The notes: a model not told the origin generated them from the sequence alone. A DNA stretch of 32,383 nucleotides from Gallionella sp. (GCA_028714895.1 JAQTLM010000021.1:1-32383); one strand, 5' to 3'; positions 1-11,656 are shown, counted from the stretch's first letter. Program-made: numbers and translations.

Positions 1-2
1 AA

Positions 3-3000
3 ACCGACCCGCGCTATCAAATAGGCAGCACCGACTGGTACCACACCAGCAGCGCCCCGTTCAACTGGACCATCACCCCGCAAACCGACACCACCCTATT
101 CGCCCCCGTCACCGGCGCCACCAACCCGCCCGACGCAGGCAACGACGTCATCTACGCCGGAGACGGCAATGACCACGTCTGGGCGGGAGACGGCAGCGAC
201 GTGGTGTACGGCGAAGGCGGACAAGACGACCTTATCGGCGAAGCGGGCAACGACATCCTGTTCGGCGGAGCGGGCGACGACAACATCAGCGGCGACGCCT
301 CCTATATTGATGCCGCCCTGCACGGCGACGACTACCTCGACGGCGGCGACGGCAACGACACCCTCTATGGCGACGGCGGCAACGATACCCTCATCGGCGG
401 CAGCGGCAACGACCAGCTTGACGGCGGCGCAGGAACAAACTATCTGGATGGCGGCGACGGCAACGACACCCTGTACGGCGACAGCAACGGCAACACCCTG
501 CTGGGCGGCGCGGGCGACGACGAACTGGGCATCTCGAATGCCAGCGGCAACTTCCTCGATGGCGGAACCGGCAACGACACCCTCACCGCGCTGGGCGGCG
601 GCAACTACCTGGACGGCGGCGATGGCGCCGATACCCTGTATGCCGACATGGGCGGCAATGAACTTTTCGGGGGAAGGGGAGATGATTCCCTCTCCGCTGC
701 GGGCGGCAACAACTACCTCGACGGCGAAGAAGGCAACAACACCCTCCTGGCCGACGGCGGCGGCAACGAACTCTTTGCCGGGGCGGGCAACGACACGCTC
801 TCATCCGGCGGCGGAAACAGCTACCTCGATGCAGGCGACGGCAACAACACCCTCATCGCCACCGGCGGCAACAACACCCTGTACGCCGGAACGGGCAACG
901 ACAGTCTCTCGGCGGGCGGCGGCAACAATTACCTGGATGGAGGCGCCGGCGCGGACACCCTGATCGCTGACGGCGGCAACAACACCCTGATTGGCGGCGC
1001 GGGCGACGACATCCTCCAAGCCTACGGCGGCGGCAACACCCTTGATGGGGGGGATGGGCGCGACCTGTATGTATTCGATGCCGGATTCGGCATCAACCAT
1101 ATCGCTGACAGCGGCGCGGGCGGCAACACGCTGCGGTTTAATTTCAGCTTCGCCGGGTCCGGCATCGTCGTCGGCTTGGGCTCGCTGAAACTCAGCTTTA
1201 CCACAGGCGACGAACTGCATATCGACAACTTCGATCCGAACGACCCGACCAACACCTGCTCCATCGACACCTTCGTATTCAACGACCAGACCCTCAATCT
1301 GCAAAATATCCTCGACCTCGGCGGCCCGGCGGTGGATTTCACGCGCGGCCCGGACATCATCGGCACGGCCAATGCGGACACGCTGCTGGGTACGGACAAA
1401 TCGGAGCACATCTACGGGCTGGCGGGGAACGATACGATCAATGCCGGAGCGCGGGACGATTACATCGAGGGCGGCGCGGGCAACGACGTTATCGATGGCG
1501 GGGCAGGCGCAGATGTGATGTATGGCGGCACGGGCAACGACACTTACCATGTGGACAATGCCGGTGACCAGGTCATCGAAAATCTGATGGGAACGACCTA
1601 CTCCAGCGTGAAATATGTGTGGACACCCTCCGGTTATATTGCCGTACCTTACGACTACGTCATCGCGGATTCCGGCGATACCGTCAATGCTTCGGTCAGC
1701 TTCACTCTTGGCAACAATCTCGAAAACCTCAACCTGACCGGTGCGGACAATATTGACGGCACGGGTAATGCGCTGGACAACGTCATTGTCGGCAACGACG
1801 GCAACAACCTCCTGTCGGGCGGGGCTGGTGTGGATTGGCTGGATGGTGGCGCAGGGAACGACACCTTGTCGGGCGGCACGGGCGACGACACGCTGTGGGG
1901 AGGCGCGGACGCAGATGCCATGGCGGGCGGTGCGGGCAGCGACACCTACTATGTCGATAACGCCGGCGACCAAGTGACCGAAAACCTCAACGAAGGCTGG
2001 GATCTGGTGCAAAGCTCAGTCACTTATACGCTGGGCGCAAATGTCGAGGATCTCAACCTGGACGGGACGGACAACATCAACGGCACCGGCAACGAACTCG
2101 ATAACCGGATTAATGGCAACAGCGGCGACAACATCCTGCAAGGTGGAGCGGGCAACGACAGGCTCTTCGGCTACGGCGGGGCTGATACCATGGAAGGTGG
2201 TGCGGGCAATGATACCTACGTGGTGGATAACATCGGCGATGTGATTGTCGAGAACCTGAATGAAGGCACAGACTTGGTCTATAGCTCGATCAGCTACACG
2301 CTGACCGACAACGTGGAAAACCTCACTCTGGACGGACAGGGCAATACCGGCACGGGCAACGCACAAAACAACGTCATCATCGGCTACAACGCCAACATCA
2401 GCTATGCACTTTCGGGAGGGGCGGGCAACGACACCCTTACCGGCAATAATGGCAGCGACACTCTGGATGGTGGCAGCGGTACGGATGTGATGAATGGCGG
2501 GTATGGCGACGACACCTACCATGTAGACAACGCGGGCGATCAGGTGATTGAAAACTTCGCTGGAAGAACCTATTACTCGTGGGGATGGCAGTACACCATC
2601 CCGGATACCGACACGGTCAATGCCTCCATCAGCTACACGCTGGGCAACAATCTGGAAAACCTCAATCTCACCGGGGCGGGCAACATAAACGGCACGGGCA
2701 ATGCGCTGGACAATATCATCAACGGCAACGATGGGAACAACAGCCTTTCGGGTGGCGCAGGCAACGATATTCTGAATGGTGGAGCCGGCGCGGACGTGAT
2801 GAATGGCGGGGCGGGCAACGATACCTACTACGTGGACAACGCGGGCGATCAAGTGATCGAAGCCGTCGTGGGGCAAGCCCAATGGTGGAACGGACAGTTT
2901 GTCGCGGGTGATGCAGAGCAGGTTTATTCATTGGTCAGTTTCACTCTTGGTGCCAATCTTGAATATCTCACTCTCACCGGGTCGGACAACATCGACGGCG

Positions 3001-6000
3001 CCGGCAACGCGCTGGCCAATGTGATTACCGGTAACGACGGCATCAATGTGCTTTCCGGCGGGGCCGGTGACGATACTTACTACGTGCAAACTGTAGGCGA
3101 TACGGTGATCGAGGGCGCGGGAAACGGTTACGATCGGGTGTACACGAATGTGGATTTTTTGCTGAGCGGCAATACCGAATTCCTATCCCTGAACGACGGG
3201 GCGGTTATTGGGATAGGTGATGATTCCGATAACATCATCGAGGGCAACCGCGCCAACAATGTGCTGGAGGGGAGGGCAGGGAACGATCATCTGGATGGAT
3301 ATGCAGGCAACGATACGATTTCCGGCGGCGACGGGAACGATACCATCTATGGCGGTTACGACTCCTATTATCAGGACGAAAACGGCTGGGGGCTCATCAG
3401 TAACTCGGATGTGCTGGACGGCGGCGCGGGCGACGACAATATCGACGGCGGTTCGGGTAACGATACGATTAGCGGCGGCACAGGCAACGATGTGCTGTTC
3501 GGCGGCTACGATGACGGCGGCGAAGGTGCCGATCCGCTACCGAACAACGACACTATTGATGGTGGAGAGGGCGATGATTCAATAGACGGAGGAAGCGGCG
3601 CGGACAGGCTGTATGGCGGGGCGGGCAACGATTACATCTATGGCGGGGATAACGGCTGGTCGAACAACTATTTTGATTATGCCCGGCAAATCTCTATTCC
3701 CGTTTCATCCAACGATTTCCTGGATGGAGGGGATGGCAATGACATATTAGACGGTGGTTCAGGCGCGGATACCTTGCTGGGCGGTGCCGGTAACGATGAG
3801 CTATATGGCGGCGATGGATGGGGTGAAATATACGATCCGGTTTCAGATAGCTATATTGCAATCTCCAACGATGATTCTCTGGACGGCGGCGACGGCAACG
3901 ATCAACTTTATGGGCAGGAAGGCAACGATGTGTTGCTGGGTGGCGCGGGCGACGATGTCATTGAAGGCGGCAACGGCAACGATCTATTGGATGGCGGCAC
4001 GGGTAGCGATTATCTGTATGGCGGCGATGGCAACGATGTGCTGCAAGGCAGCCGACATACGGACTTGGTGACTGCCAGTGCTAGCCTTGCTGCCCCCACA
4101 GGCAGCTTAACCATCAACGCCGCGATGGAAGACGGTGCGATCCCCTTGGCTAATCTGACCGGTATCGCGGCCAACTATACCTTGCAAGGCATCATCGGCG
4201 ATGGGCCAACCACGGATCAGGCGACGGGTAACGGTTGGGATTACGATTTCTACAAGTTCTCCAATCTGAATGCAGGTTATGCCATCACGGTGGCGACCTT
4301 TACCGGCTTTGATACAGTCATTGGACTTTATGATGCTGCAGGCAACCTGGTTGCTGAAAACGACGATGCCAATGGCGCGGGCGGCTCCAGCAATGGACTG
4401 GATTCAAGTTTTACTTTCAACATCAGCGTCGGCGGTGATTACTATCTGGCGATTTCAGATTACGCCAATTACCTGCCGACCAATCCATTTGATGCCTCCG
4501 CCAATGGCGATATATATCAATACAGCTACAGCGGCGGAGCTTATATGGCCACAGTCAGCGTCACACCCGCGCTGGACTGGCTGGAGGGCGGATTGGGCGA
4601 TGACACCTATGTGGTGGGTGGCATCTATACCAAAGTGGCCTACAACACGATCAATGAGTGCGGAGACATTGTTCTTGGTGAACGTCTGCAATGGACTACC
4701 GATACGGTGACGGAGTATGCCGGTGAGGGCTACGACATTGTGATGAGCAGCGCCAGCTTTACCCTGAGCGCAGATGTTGAAGAACTGTATCTGACGTTCG
4801 ACCCCAATACGGCACAATCCGATGCTCAGTTCTATGCTGATCTGGTGGCCTATGGTCAGGACGGCACAGGCAACGATCTGGACAACGTGATTGTCGGCAA
4901 TGAACTGAATAACCGGCTGGACGGGGGCTTCGGGGCTGACACGCTGGAAGGCGGTGCGGGCAACGACACTTATGTGATCGACCAGGCGGGCGATACCATC
5001 ATCGAACAGGCGGGCGGTGGTATCGACACCGTCGAGAGCAGTATTTCGTATGAATTGCTCGACCCCAATCTGGAAAACCTCACGCTGCTGGACGGCGCTG
5101 CTTCGGGTTTCGGCAACGCCGCCGACAACGTGATTAACGGCAATGCCGGTTTCAACGACCTGTATGGCGGCGACGGTAACGATACCCTGATCGCCAATGG
5201 CGGCGGCGATGAGTTGTACGGCGGTGCGGGCAATGACCGTTATGTGTTCCGTCTCGGCGATGGGGCGGTATGGGTCGCTGACAACCAAGGTGCGGACACA
5301 GTCTTTATCGGCAACGATCTGACGGTGGCAAATCTGGCAACTTCACGCAGCGGCGATGACTTGGTTATGTCCGTGATAGGAACGGCGGACTCGGTTACGC
5401 TCAGCAACTGGTTTGCGCAAGCCGATGGCGTGAGCCGCATCGAGTTTTGCGATGGCACAGCCTTGGATAAGGCGGGCATTGAAGCATTGTTCAATGCGCC
5501 GCCGGTGGCGAATGCGGATGCCGTGACAGTGTCTGAGGATGCCGGCATTTCTACGATTGCGGTTGCCGATCTGTTGGCGAATGATACCGATCCTAACGCT
5601 GGCGATACCTTGAACATGGTTGGTTTCGATGCGGTGACCGCGCTGGGCAACACGGTCACTCTGGATGCCAACGGCAACCTCGCGCTCGACATCGGCAACT
5701 GCTACCAGTCGCTGGGCGCAGGGCAAACAGCAATGGACAGCTTCAGTTACACCATCGCCGATGCGGCAGGTTTGACTTCGACTGCCACGGCGGATGTCAC
5801 CATCGCGGGCGTGAATGATGCGCCGGTCGCAGCAACAGCTATTGCCGGCCAGCAAACGAGCGAAGACGCACCGTTCAGCTTCACCGTTCCGGCAGGAACC
5901 TTCGCCGACATCGACAACGGCGACACGCTGACCTACAGTGCGACCCTGGCCGATGGCACCGCACTGCCAAGCTGGCTGACCTTCGATGCCGCTACGCAGA

Positions 6001-8690
6001 CCTTCAGCGGCACACCGCTCAATGCGGATGTCGGCAACATGGATTTGCTGGTGACAGCGACCGACACGGGCGGCTTGAGCGCATCCAGCGCGTTCAACCT
6101 CAACGTCATCAACGTCAACGACGCCCCGACCGCTAATGCCGATGCGGGTGCAGCAACTGAAGATGGCGGGGCTGTGTTATTGAGTGCCGCCACCCTGCTG
6201 GCCAACGACACCGACCCCGATTTCATCCACGGCGACGTGCTCAGCATCGTCGGTGTCTCGCAAGCCGCTTCCGGTGCTGCGGTATCGCTGATGAACGGCG
6301 CGGTGCAATACGACATTGGCACCTTGTTCCAATCGCTGGCACAAGGCCAGACCGCCACCGACACCTTCAGCTACACCGTGAGCGACATGGCGGGGGCAAC
6401 CAGCACCGCTACCGTCACCATGACTGTCACCGGCGTGAACGATGGGCCGGTCACAGTAAACGATGCCGCTGCCGTGCAGGAGGACCTCGCCCTCGTTGCC
6501 ACCGGCAACGTGCTGGCCAACGATAGTGACGTCGATCAAGGCACCGTATTGAGCGTCGCCAACGCAGGCACGCTGCAAGGCAACTACGGCAGTCTGATAT
6601 TGGACGCCGACGGCAACTACAGCTACGCGCTGGACAACACCAGCGTCGCTGTGCAGGGACTCATGGCAGGGCAGACCGTCACCGAGACCTTCGCCTATCA
6701 GGCGACTGATGGCATTGCGGCAACCCCTGCCACGCTCACCGTCACCATCACCGGCAGCAACGACGCACCGGTGGCGCAGAACGATGTGGCGACCGTCAAT
6801 GAAGACAGCCTGCTCTCGATCCAATCCGGTGCCCTGCTGGCGAACGACACCGACGCGGACATCGGCGACACCAAGGTACTGGTCGGCGTGGATGCATTCT
6901 CCGCACTGGGTTCGAGCGTATCGCTGGTTAACGGCCAAGTCGTGTACGACCAAGGCGGCCAATTCAACAGCCTGATGGCAGGCCAGAGCGTGATCGACAG
7001 TTTCAGCTACACCATGACCGATAGCGCGGGGGCGGCTTCCAACGCCACGGTGAACGTGACCATCACCGGCGTCAACGACGGCCCGACCGCCAATACCGAC
7101 GTTGTTTCAACCAACGAAGACACGGCGCAGACCACGCTGAGCACAGCCAGCCTGCTGGCCAACGACACCGACCCGGATAGCGGAGATGTTCTCTCCATCG
7201 CCGGATTTGATGCTGTCAGCAGCCAAGGCAACGCGGTCAGGGCAGGCAATCTGGTGTTCGACATCGGCAACCGCTACCAGTATCTGGCGCAGGGCGAGAC
7301 ACTCACCGATACCTTCAACTACACCGTCACCGACACGGCAGGGGCGACCAGCACCGCGCAGGTCGGCATGACTATCACTGGCATCAATGACGCGCCTGTT
7401 GCTGCCGCCGATGTAGCCTATGTGCGGGAAGACCTCAATATCACCGCAACCGGCAATGTGCTGGGCAACGATACAGATATTGATCAGGGCACCGTCCTGA
7501 GCGTGGCCGATGCCGGAGTCAGGGCAGGCAGCTACGGCAGTTTGAATCTTGCGGCGGACGGCAGCTACAGCTACGCGCTCGACAATGCCTCCATGTCGGT
7601 GCAGTCGCTGGGGCGCTCCGCGCAGGCCGTCGAGCATTTCGGCTACACCGCGACGGACGGCATGGTTGGCGCATCCTCGGTATTGGATGTCTTCCTGAAC
7701 GGGGCGAACGACGCCCCCATTCTCGTCGCGCCGCTTGCCGATCAGGACTTTACCTTCAATAAGCACTTCTCATGGCAGATGCCGGAAGGGAGTTTTACCG
7801 ACATCGACCAGGGCGACACGCTCGGTTATGCGGCGATGCTGGCCGATGGTTCGGCGCTGCCGGATTGGCTGAGTTTCGATGCCGCCACCCGGACATTCTC
7901 GGGCGAGACACCGAAGGAGGTCGGCTTTGTGGATGTCCAGGTGACCGCGACAGACAGCGTGGCCGCTACCGGCAGCACGGTTGGCAGCCTCTCCGCTTCG
8001 GATGTCTTCCGTATCTCGGTCAGCCATGGCAACGAAGGGGTAGGCAATGGGAAAGACGCACCGCCACCCGGTCACGACCACAATTCCAATGACGGTACCG
8101 GCACTTCGCCGGGACACCCTGGTTCGAAAGGCGGCAACAGCTATCCGACAGCCTCTGATGGAACTACTAGCCATTCGACTAAGCTGGCAAACAACGCCAG
8201 CCAAGTCGCTGGTTATGCGGCGCATCCGAATGAGCAACAGCCGCATGATCGCTCCTCCGATGCGGGAACGCACAAGGACGATACCCCAACGCAGGATACC
8301 GGTAATTCCGATAGCCGTCGTACGGATGAATTGATTAGCAGCTGGTTCAATGAAGAAAGCGCAAGCGAACGGTATTCGTCTTTTAGCGCCCTGGATCGGC
8401 ATAGCGCTTGGGGAGGCCAGATCGATTGGCAGGTGAACCGGAATGTTGCCAATGGTGTCTCCGGGGATGTCAGTGCGGAATGGGAGCAGATGAATGCGCA
8501 ACTCAAAAAGCATCTGGAACAAAGCGGGGGCGACGACGGCCACTTTTCTGAGTCCGGCACAGGTTCGAGATCGTTCGGCCTTTTCGGTTCGGGCGGCCAA
8601 CAGGGCATCCCTCAGTTGGGTATGGGCAACGGCCAGCAATTGAAGGCGCTCGGGGGACTCAAGGAAGGGCTGGAACGGCTGGGTGGTTAA
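3..8690 (+). CDS. Giant RTX / Ig-like repeat secreted protein (adhesin-like), 5' partial
   Basis: The reading frame is open from base 3 to the TAA at 8688-8690 (2895 residues), so the true start lies left of the window; a GTG at 201 is only an internal codon. In-window residues about 47-353 are RTX nonapeptides (GGxGxDxLx) that bind Ca2+ and fold as beta-rolls. Residues 354-435 and 1745-1830 look like haemolysin-related Ca-binding domains. Residues about 514-1740 hold eight modules beginning DTYxVDxAGDxVxE, interleaved with more nonapeptides. Residues 1366-1520 resemble a PPC domain. Residues 1833-2674 are eight Ig/cadherin/VCBS-like domains, and 2675-2895 are a Gly/His/Ser-rich tail. Family knowledge points to type I secretion and a role in adhesion or biofilm. 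No exporter genes (HlyB/HlyD/TolC type) are in the window. Substrate or ligand is unknown; confidence is high for the class and low for the role. Confidence 0.93.
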   Translation, partial: TDPRYQIGSTDWYHTSSAPFNWTITPQTDTTLFAPVTGATNPPDAGNDVIYAGDGNDHVWAGDGSDVVYGEGGQDDLIGEAGNDILFGGAGDDNISGDASYIDAALHGDDYLDGGDGNDTLYGDGGNDTLIGGSGNDQLDGGAGTNYLDGGDGNDTLYGDSNGNTLLGGAGDDELGISNASGNFLDGGTGNDTLTALGGGNYLDGGDGADTLYADMGGNELFGGRGDDSLSAAGGNNYLDGEEGNNTLLADGGGNELFAGAGNDTLSSGGGNSYLDAGDGNNTLIATGGNNTLYAGTGNDSLSAGGGNNYLDGGAGADTLIADGGNNTLIGGAGDDILQAYGGGNTLDGGDGRDLYVFDAGFGINHIADSGAGGNTLRFNFSFAGSGIVVGLGSLKLSFTTGDELHIDNFDPNDPTNTCSIDTFVFNDQTLNLQNILDLGGPAVDFTRGPDIIGTANADTLLGTDKSEHIYGLAGNDTINAGARDDYIEGGAGNDVIDGGAGADVMYGGTGNDTYHVDNAGDQVIENLMGTTYSSVKYVWTPSGYIAVPYDYVIADSGDTVNASVSFTLGNNLENLNLTGADNIDGTGNALDNVIVGNDGNNLLSGGAGVDWLDGGAGNDTLSGGTGDDTLWGGADADAMAGGAGSDTYYVDNAGDQVTENLNEGWDLVQSSVTYTLGANVEDLNLDGTDNINGTGNELDNRINGNSGDNILQGGAGNDRLFGYGGADTMEGGAGNDTYVVDNIGDVIVENLNEGTDLVYSSISYTLTDNVENLTLDGQGNTGTGNAQNNVIIGYNANISYALSGGAGNDTLTGNNGSDTLDGGSGTDVMNGGYGDDTYHVDNAGDQVIENFAGRTYYSWGWQYTIPDTDTVNASISYTLGNNLENLNLTGAGNINGTGNALDNIINGNDGNNSLSGGAGNDILNGGAGADVMNGGAGNDTYYVDNAGDQVIEAVVGQAQWWNGQFVAGDAEQVYSLVSFTLGANLEYLTLTGSDNIDGAGNALANVITGNDGINVLSGGAGDDTYYVQTVGDTVIEGAGNGYDRVYTNVDFLLSGNTEFLSLNDGAVIGIGDDSDNIIEGNRANNVLEGRAGNDHLDGYAGNDTISGGDGNDTIYGGYDSYYQDENGWGLISNSDVLDGGAGDDNIDGGSGNDTISGGTGNDVLFGGYDDGGEGADPLPNNDTIDGGEGDDSIDGGSGADRLYGGAGNDYIYGGDNGWSNNYFDYARQISIPVSSNDFLDGGDGNDILDGGSGADTLLGGAGNDELYGGDGWGEIYDPVSDSYIAISNDDSLDGGDGNDQLYGQEGNDVLLGGAGDDVIEGGNGNDLLDGGTGSDYLYGGDGNDVLQGSRHTDLVTASASLAAPTGSLTINAAMEDGAIPLANLTGIAANYTLQGIIGDGPTTDQATGNGWDYDFYKFSNLNAGYAITVATFTGFDTVIGLYDAAGNLVAENDDANGAGGSSNGLDSSFTFNISVGGDYYLAISDYANYLPTNPFDASANGDIYQYSYSGGAYMATVSVTPALDWLEGGLGDDTYVVGGIYTKVAYNTINECGDIVLGERLQWTTDTVTEYAGEGYDIVMSSASFTLSADVEELYLTFDPNTAQSDAQFYADLVAYGQDGTGNDLDNVIVGNELNNRLDGGFGADTLEGGAGNDTYVIDQAGDTIIEQAGGGIDTVESSISYELLDPNLENLTLLDGAASGFGNAADNVINGNAGFNDLYGGDGNDTLIANGGGDELYGGAGNDRYVFRLGDGAVWVADNQGADTVFIGNDLTVANLATSRSGDDLVMSVIGTADSVTLSNWFAQADGVSRIEFCDGTALDKAGIEALFNAPPVANADAVTVSEDAGISTIAVADLLANDTDPNAGDTLNMVGFDAVTALGNTVTLDANGNLALDIGNCYQSLGAGQTAMDSFSYTIADAAGLTSTATADVTIAGVNDAPVAATAIAGQQTSEDAPFSFTVPAGTFADIDNGDTLTYSATLADGTALPSWLTFDAATQTFSGTPLNADVGNMDLLVTATDTGGLSASSAFNLNVINVNDAPTANADAGAATEDGGAVLLSAATLLANDTDPDFIHGDVLSIVGVSQAASGAAVSLMNGAVQYDIGTLFQSLAQGQTATDTFSYTVSDMAGATSTATVTMTVTGVNDGPVTVNDAAAVQEDLALVATGNVLANDSDVDQGTVLSVANAGTLQGNYGSLILDADGNYSYALDNTSVAVQGLMAGQTVTETFAYQATDGIAATPATLTVTITGSNDAPVAQNDVATVNEDSLLSIQSGALLANDTDADIGDTKVLVGVDAFSALGSSVSLVNGQVVYDQGGQFNSLMAGQSVIDSFSYTMTDSAGAASNATVNVTITGVNDGPTANTDVVSTNEDTAQTTLSTASLLANDTDPDSGDVLSIAGFDAVSSQGNAVRAGNLVFDIGNRYQYLAQGETLTDTFNYTVTDTAGATSTAQVGMTITGINDAPVAAADVAYVREDLNITATGNVLGNDTDIDQGTVLSVADAGVRAGSYGSLNLAADGSYSYALDNASMSVQSLGRSAQAVEHFGYTATDGMVGASSVLDVFLNGANDAPILVAPLADQDFTFNKHFSWQMPEGSFTDIDQGDTLGYAAMLADGSALPDWLSFDAATRTFSGETPKEVGFVDVQVTATDSVAATGSTVGSLSASDVFRISVSHGNEGVGNGKDAPPPGHDHNSNDGTGTSPGHPGSKGGNSYPTASDGTTSHSTKLANNASQVAGYAAHPNEQQPHDRSSDAGTHKDDTPTQDTGNSDSRRTDELISSWFNEESASERYSSFSALDRHSAWGGQIDWQVNRNVANGVSGDVSAEWEQMNAQLKKHLEQSGGDDGHFSESGTGSRSFGLFGSGGQQGIPQLGMGNGQQLKALGGLKEGLERLGG

Positions 8691-8801
8691 TCCTAAGCCG
8701 TGCGAGCCGAAACCAAAATGGGAAGTTCAGCCGTACTGGGACGTTTCAGGAAGGTTCCGCGCAGCGGGCAAAACCCTGTTGTCGCCTTGATAGTGCTCTG
8801 G

Positions 8802-8821
8802 ATTCCCGCCTGCGCGGGAAT
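8802..8821. repeat. dRS3-like 20-bp inverted repeat
   Basis: The sequence fits ATTCCC-N8-GGGAAT exactly, with GCCTGCGC as the centre. That is the published consensus of the neisserial dRS3 repeat, and similar short palindromes are scattered in many beta- and gammaproteobacterial genomes. A related, longer-stem copy is at 23521-23542. Whether it is the same family by descent is inference. Confidence 0.65.
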
Positions 8822-8946
8822 GACGACTCTTGTGTTATGCGCGCCAGATTGGGGTAGGGCTATCCGGCGGGTAAAATAATAGCTGTCGATTGCGGGGCTG
8901 AAAACTCCTGCGCATGCAGCTCATTGACTGACTGCACTTATTGGGG

Positions 8947-8976
8947 TTGAGCAATAGGGGCATTCAAGGGTAGAAT
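8947..8976 (+). promoter_or_regulatory. Predicted sigma-70 promoter for rpsO
   Basis: TTGAGC (8947-8952) and TAGAAT (8971-8976) are 18 bases apart, about 30 bases before the rpsO ATG. The ribosome binding site AGGAG is at 8991-8995. The match is good but not consensus. Confidence 0.5.
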
Positions 8977-9005
8977 GCGGCACTTTTTTTAGGAGAGTAA
9001 AACCA

Positions 9006-9275
9006 ATGGCTATTACCGCCGCGCAAAAAGCGCAAATCGTTACCGACTTTCAACGTGCCAAGAGCGACACGGGTTCCCCCGAAGTGCAAGTGGCCTTGAT
9101 CACTGCACGCATCACTTATTTGACCCAACATTTCAAAGACAACACCAAGGATCATCACTCCCGGCGCGGCCTGCTGCGCTTGGTGAGCCGCCGCCGCAAG
9201 TTGCTCGATTACCTCAAGAGCAAGAATGACGCGGGCTATCGCGCGCTGATCCAACGCCTGGAAATCCGTAAGTAA
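9006..9275 (+). CDS. rpsO: 30S ribosomal protein S15
   Basis: The 89-residue product has the normal S15 length and its hallmarks: an N-terminal helix, then a DTGSPEVQ segment, a helix rich in ITxRI, the DHHSRRGL 16S rRNA-binding stretch, and a basic C-terminal helix ([10 protein letters not shown]) ending in a short Arg/Lys tail. S15 binds the central domain of 16S rRNA early in 30S assembly. The ATG is preceded by AGGAG at 8991-8995 with ten bases between. pnp follows on the same strand, the classic rpsO-pnp pair, separated by a GC hairpin. In E. coli S15 represses its own translation; I cannot identify that operator here. Confidence 0.98.
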   Translation: MAITAAQKAQIVTDFQRAKSDTGSPEVQVALITARITYLTQHFKDNTKDHHSRRGLLRLVSRRRKLLDYLKSKNDAGYRALIQRLEIRK

Positions 9276-9290
9276 CAGGTTTGTATCCAG

Positions 9291-9310
9291 CGGGCCGCTT
9301 ATGCGGCCCG
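9291..9310 (+). terminator. GC hairpin between rpsO and pnp (partial terminator or processing site)
   Basis: An 8-bp perfect stem (CGGGCCGC / GCGGCCCG) with a TTAT loop is followed by an interrupted T-rich stretch (TGTTGTTTTG). It resembles the leaky terminator and processing region in E. coli rpsO-pnp. The imperfect T tract suggests read-through into pnp. Confidence 0.6.
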
Positions 9311-9376
9311 TGTTGTTTTGCCTTGTCGCAACGTGTGGCGCGATTGCGCGCCATGCTATCCACAGAGAGGTCTATC

Positions 9377-11494
9377 TTGAGTCACTATAAAAAAACATTA
9401 GCATACGGCAGTCATCAACTCACGCTGGAAACCGGCGAAATCGCGCGCCAGGCCAGCGGTGCGGTGATGGTCAGCCTGGGCGACACCATGGTGTTGGTTA
9501 CGGTGGTCGGCAGGAAAGATGCCAAGCCTGACCAGGATTTTTTCCCGCTTACTGTGGATTATCAGGAAAAAACTTATGCTGCGGGCAAGATTCCCGGCAG
9601 TTTCTTCAAGCGCGAAGGCCGTCCGAGCGAGAAGGAAATTCTGACTTGCCGTTTGATCGATCGTCCGTTGCGCCCTCTATTCCCGGAAAGTTTTTACAAC
9701 GAAGTGCAGATCGTCGCCACGGTGATGTCTTCGGATAGCGAGATCGATTCCGATATTCCTGCGATGATCGGCGCGTCAGCCGCGCTGGCGTTGTCCGGAA
9801 TTCCGTTCGATGGCCCGATCGCCGCAGCGCGCGTGGGTTATGCCAACGGTCAGTATCTGCTCAACCCGACCGCGACGGAATTGCTGACTTCACAAATGGA
9901 TCTGGTAGTCGCCGGCACCGATCGTGCCGTGCAGATGGTGGAATCCGAAGCGCAGCAATTGCCCGAAGACGTGATGCTCGGCGCGGTGATGTTCGGCCAC
10001 GAACAGATGCAGGTGGTGATCCAGGCGATCAACGAGATGGCTGATGCCGTGGGTGCACCGGCCTGGGATTGGGCTGCACCTGCCAAGGATGAAGCGCTGA
10101 TTGCCAGCATTGCCGAACTGGCTGACGCTCCGTTGCAACAGGCCTATGCGATCCGTTCCAAGCAGGCGCGTACCGATGCGGTGAACGCGATTCGCGACAA
10201 GGTGATGGCGGCTGTCATCACGCCGGAATCCGCTCCCGGTCAGAAGAATCACGTCAATGATCTGTTCAGTGCGCTGGAAGCCAAGATTGTGCGCGGGCAA
10301 ATCCTGAGCGGTGAACCGCGTATCGATGGCCGCGATACCCGTACCGTGCGTCAGATCACCATCCGCAACGGCGTATTGCCGCGCACCCACGGTTCTTCGT
10401 TATTCACCCGCGGTGAAACGCAGGCCATCGTGGTGGCGACCTTGGGCAGCATGCGCGATTCCCAGAAAATAGACGCGCTGCAAGGCGAATATATCGACCG
10501 TTTCATGCTGCATTACAATTTCCCGCCTTATTCAACCGGTGAAACCGGACGTGTGGGTACGCCCAAACGCCGCGAAATCGGCCATGGCCGTTTGGCCAAG
10601 CGCGCGCTGGCTGCGGTATTGCCCAGCGAAGAGGATTTCGGCTATGCGATCCGCGTGGTGTCGGAAATAACCGAATCGAACGGTTCCAGCTCGATGGCTT
10701 CGGTATGCGGCGGCTGTTTGTCGCTGCTGGATGCCGGTGTGCCGCTCAAGGCGCATGTGGCGGGTATCGCCATGGGTCTGATCAAGGAAGGCAATCGCTT
10801 CGCGGTGCTGACCGACATTCTCGGCGATGAAGATCACCTGGGCGATATGGACTTCAAAGTGGCCGGTAGCGAAACCGGTATCACCGCGCTGCAAATGGAC
10901 ATCAAGATCAACGGCATCACCCGCGATATCATGCAGGCTGCGTTGACCCAGGCCCGCGAAGGCCGCATGCACATACTCGGCCTGATGAAGCAATCCATGC
11001 CGCAAGCGCGCACCGAAGTTTCCGAATTTGCGCCGCGCATGATCAAGATGAAGATCAACCCGGAAAAAATCCGTGATGTGATCGGCAAGGGCGGGGCGGT
11101 AATCCGTGCCTTGACCGAAGAAACCGGTACGACCATCGATATCGACGACAGCGGCAATATTACTATCGCCTGTGTGAGCGGCGAGGCGGGTGAACTGGCC
11201 AGGAAGCGCATCGAAGATATCGTGGCGGACGTGGAAGTCGGCAAGATTTACGAAGGCCCGGTGGTCAAGCTGCTCGATTTCGGTGCGCTGGTAAATGTGT
11301 TGCCGGGCAAGGATGGTTTGCTGCATATATCGCAGATTGCCCACGAGCGTGTTAATGCAGTGTCAGACCACCTCAAGGAAGGTCAGATTGTGCGTGTGAA
11401 GGTGCTGGAAGTGGACGACAAGGGACGCATGAAGCTGAGCATGAAGGTATTGTTGCCTGTACCGGAGGCCGCTCCGGCTACCGCAGCCGAATAA
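9377..11494 (+). CDS. pnp: Polyribonucleotide nucleotidyltransferase (PNPase)
   Basis: PNPase degrades RNA 3' to 5' by phosphorolysis and is a degradosome component. From the proposed TTG start at 9377 the protein has 705 residues, close to E. coli (711). Order: RNase PH domain 1, the helical linker, RNase PH domain 2 with active-site residues Asp486, Asp492 and Lys494 (same numbers as E. coli), a KH domain with the GKGG loop near 570, and an S1 domain from about 622. The TTG is chosen because AGAGG (9366-9370) lies six bases upstream and the protein then begins close to the [16 protein letters not shown] block. The frame stays open back to 9281, and an ATG at 9353 would add eight residues but has no ribosome binding site. 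A strong terminator follows. Confidence 0.97.
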   Translation: MSHYKKTLAYGSHQLTLETGEIARQASGAVMVSLGDTMVLVTVVGRKDAKPDQDFFPLTVDYQEKTYAAGKIPGSFFKREGRPSEKEILTCRLIDRPLRPLFPESFYNEVQIVATVMSSDSEIDSDIPAMIGASAALALSGIPFDGPIAAARVGYANGQYLLNPTATELLTSQMDLVVAGTDRAVQMVESEAQQLPEDVMLGAVMFGHEQMQVVIQAINEMADAVGAPAWDWAAPAKDEALIASIAELADAPLQQAYAIRSKQARTDAVNAIRDKVMAAVITPESAPGQKNHVNDLFSALEAKIVRGQILSGEPRIDGRDTRTVRQITIRNGVLPRTHGSSLFTRGETQAIVVATLGSMRDSQKIDALQGEYIDRFMLHYNFPPYSTGETGRVGTPKRREIGHGRLAKRALAAVLPSEEDFGYAIRVVSEITESNGSSSMASVCGGCLSLLDAGVPLKAHVAGIAMGLIKEGNRFAVLTDILGDEDHLGDMDFKVAGSETGITALQMDIKINGITRDIMQAALTQAREGRMHILGLMKQSMPQARTEVSEFAPRMIKMKINPEKIRDVIGKGGAVIRALTEETGTTIDIDDSGNITIACVSGEAGELARKRIEDIVADVEVGKIYEGPVVKLLDFGALVNVLPGKDGLLHISQIAHERVNAVSDHLKEGQIVRVKVLEVDDKGRMKLSMKVLLPVPEAAPATAAE

Positions 11495-11508
11495 GTTGTT
11501 CCTTCATT

Positions 11509-11542
11509 AAAAAAGCCCCGCCAAAACTGGCGGGGCTTTTTT
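11509..11542. terminator. Rho-independent terminator after pnp (bidirectional)
   Basis: A 14-bp perfect inverted repeat (A6-GCCCCGCC / GGCGGGGC-T6) with a six-base loop lies 15 bases after the pnp stop. A and T tracts on both sides mean it could also terminate leftward transcription from dksA. Confidence 0.93.
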
Positions 11543-11572
11543 GTTTCGATTCAATTCAGAAGGTCAAGGTAG

Positions 11573-11644
11573 GTAGGGGCGCGATTTATCGCGCCCTTTT
11601 TCTGATGCAACAATAAATCAGGGCGCGATAAATCGCGCCCCTAC
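11573..11644. repeat. Perfect 25-bp inverted repeat, nested palindromes (REP-like)
   Basis: Arms 11573-11597 and 11620-11644 are exact reverse complements with a 22-base spacer. Each arm itself contains a near-palindromic core (GCGCGATTTATCGCGC type). The element lies between convergent pnp and dksA. The form is that of a dispersed REP-like doublet; the family assignment is inference. Confidence 0.85.
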
Positions 11645-11656
11645 GATATTCCACTT

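Larger units (their letters stand above)
8691..9005. other. Intergenic region between the RTX gene and rpsO
   Basis: This 315-bp gap contains no convincing gene. It holds a 20-bp dRS3-like inverted repeat (8802-8821) and the rpsO promoter and ribosome binding site at its right end. I see no clear rho-independent terminator for the RTX gene. Confidence 0.7.

Noticed and set aside
169..963. A 264-codon frame inside the RTX gene in another plus-strand frame
   Set aside because: It is Thr/Ala-rich, has no family match, and is an artefact of the GC-rich nonapeptide repeats.
300..1050. CRISPR-like regular repeats
   Set aside because: The periodic units are in frame, encode RTX nonapeptides, and have no unique spacers between conserved repeats.
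801..2012. A long minus-strand frame (403 codons) opposite the RTX gene
   Set aside because: It is a mirror of the repeat DNA (Val/Ile/Ala-rich) with no recognisable domain; long antisense frames are expected from GGCGGC-type codons.
9281..9376. N-terminal extension of pnp by 32 codons
   Set aside because: The segment is not PNPase-like and overlaps the rpsO-pnp hairpin; the TTG at 9377 has a good ribosome binding site.
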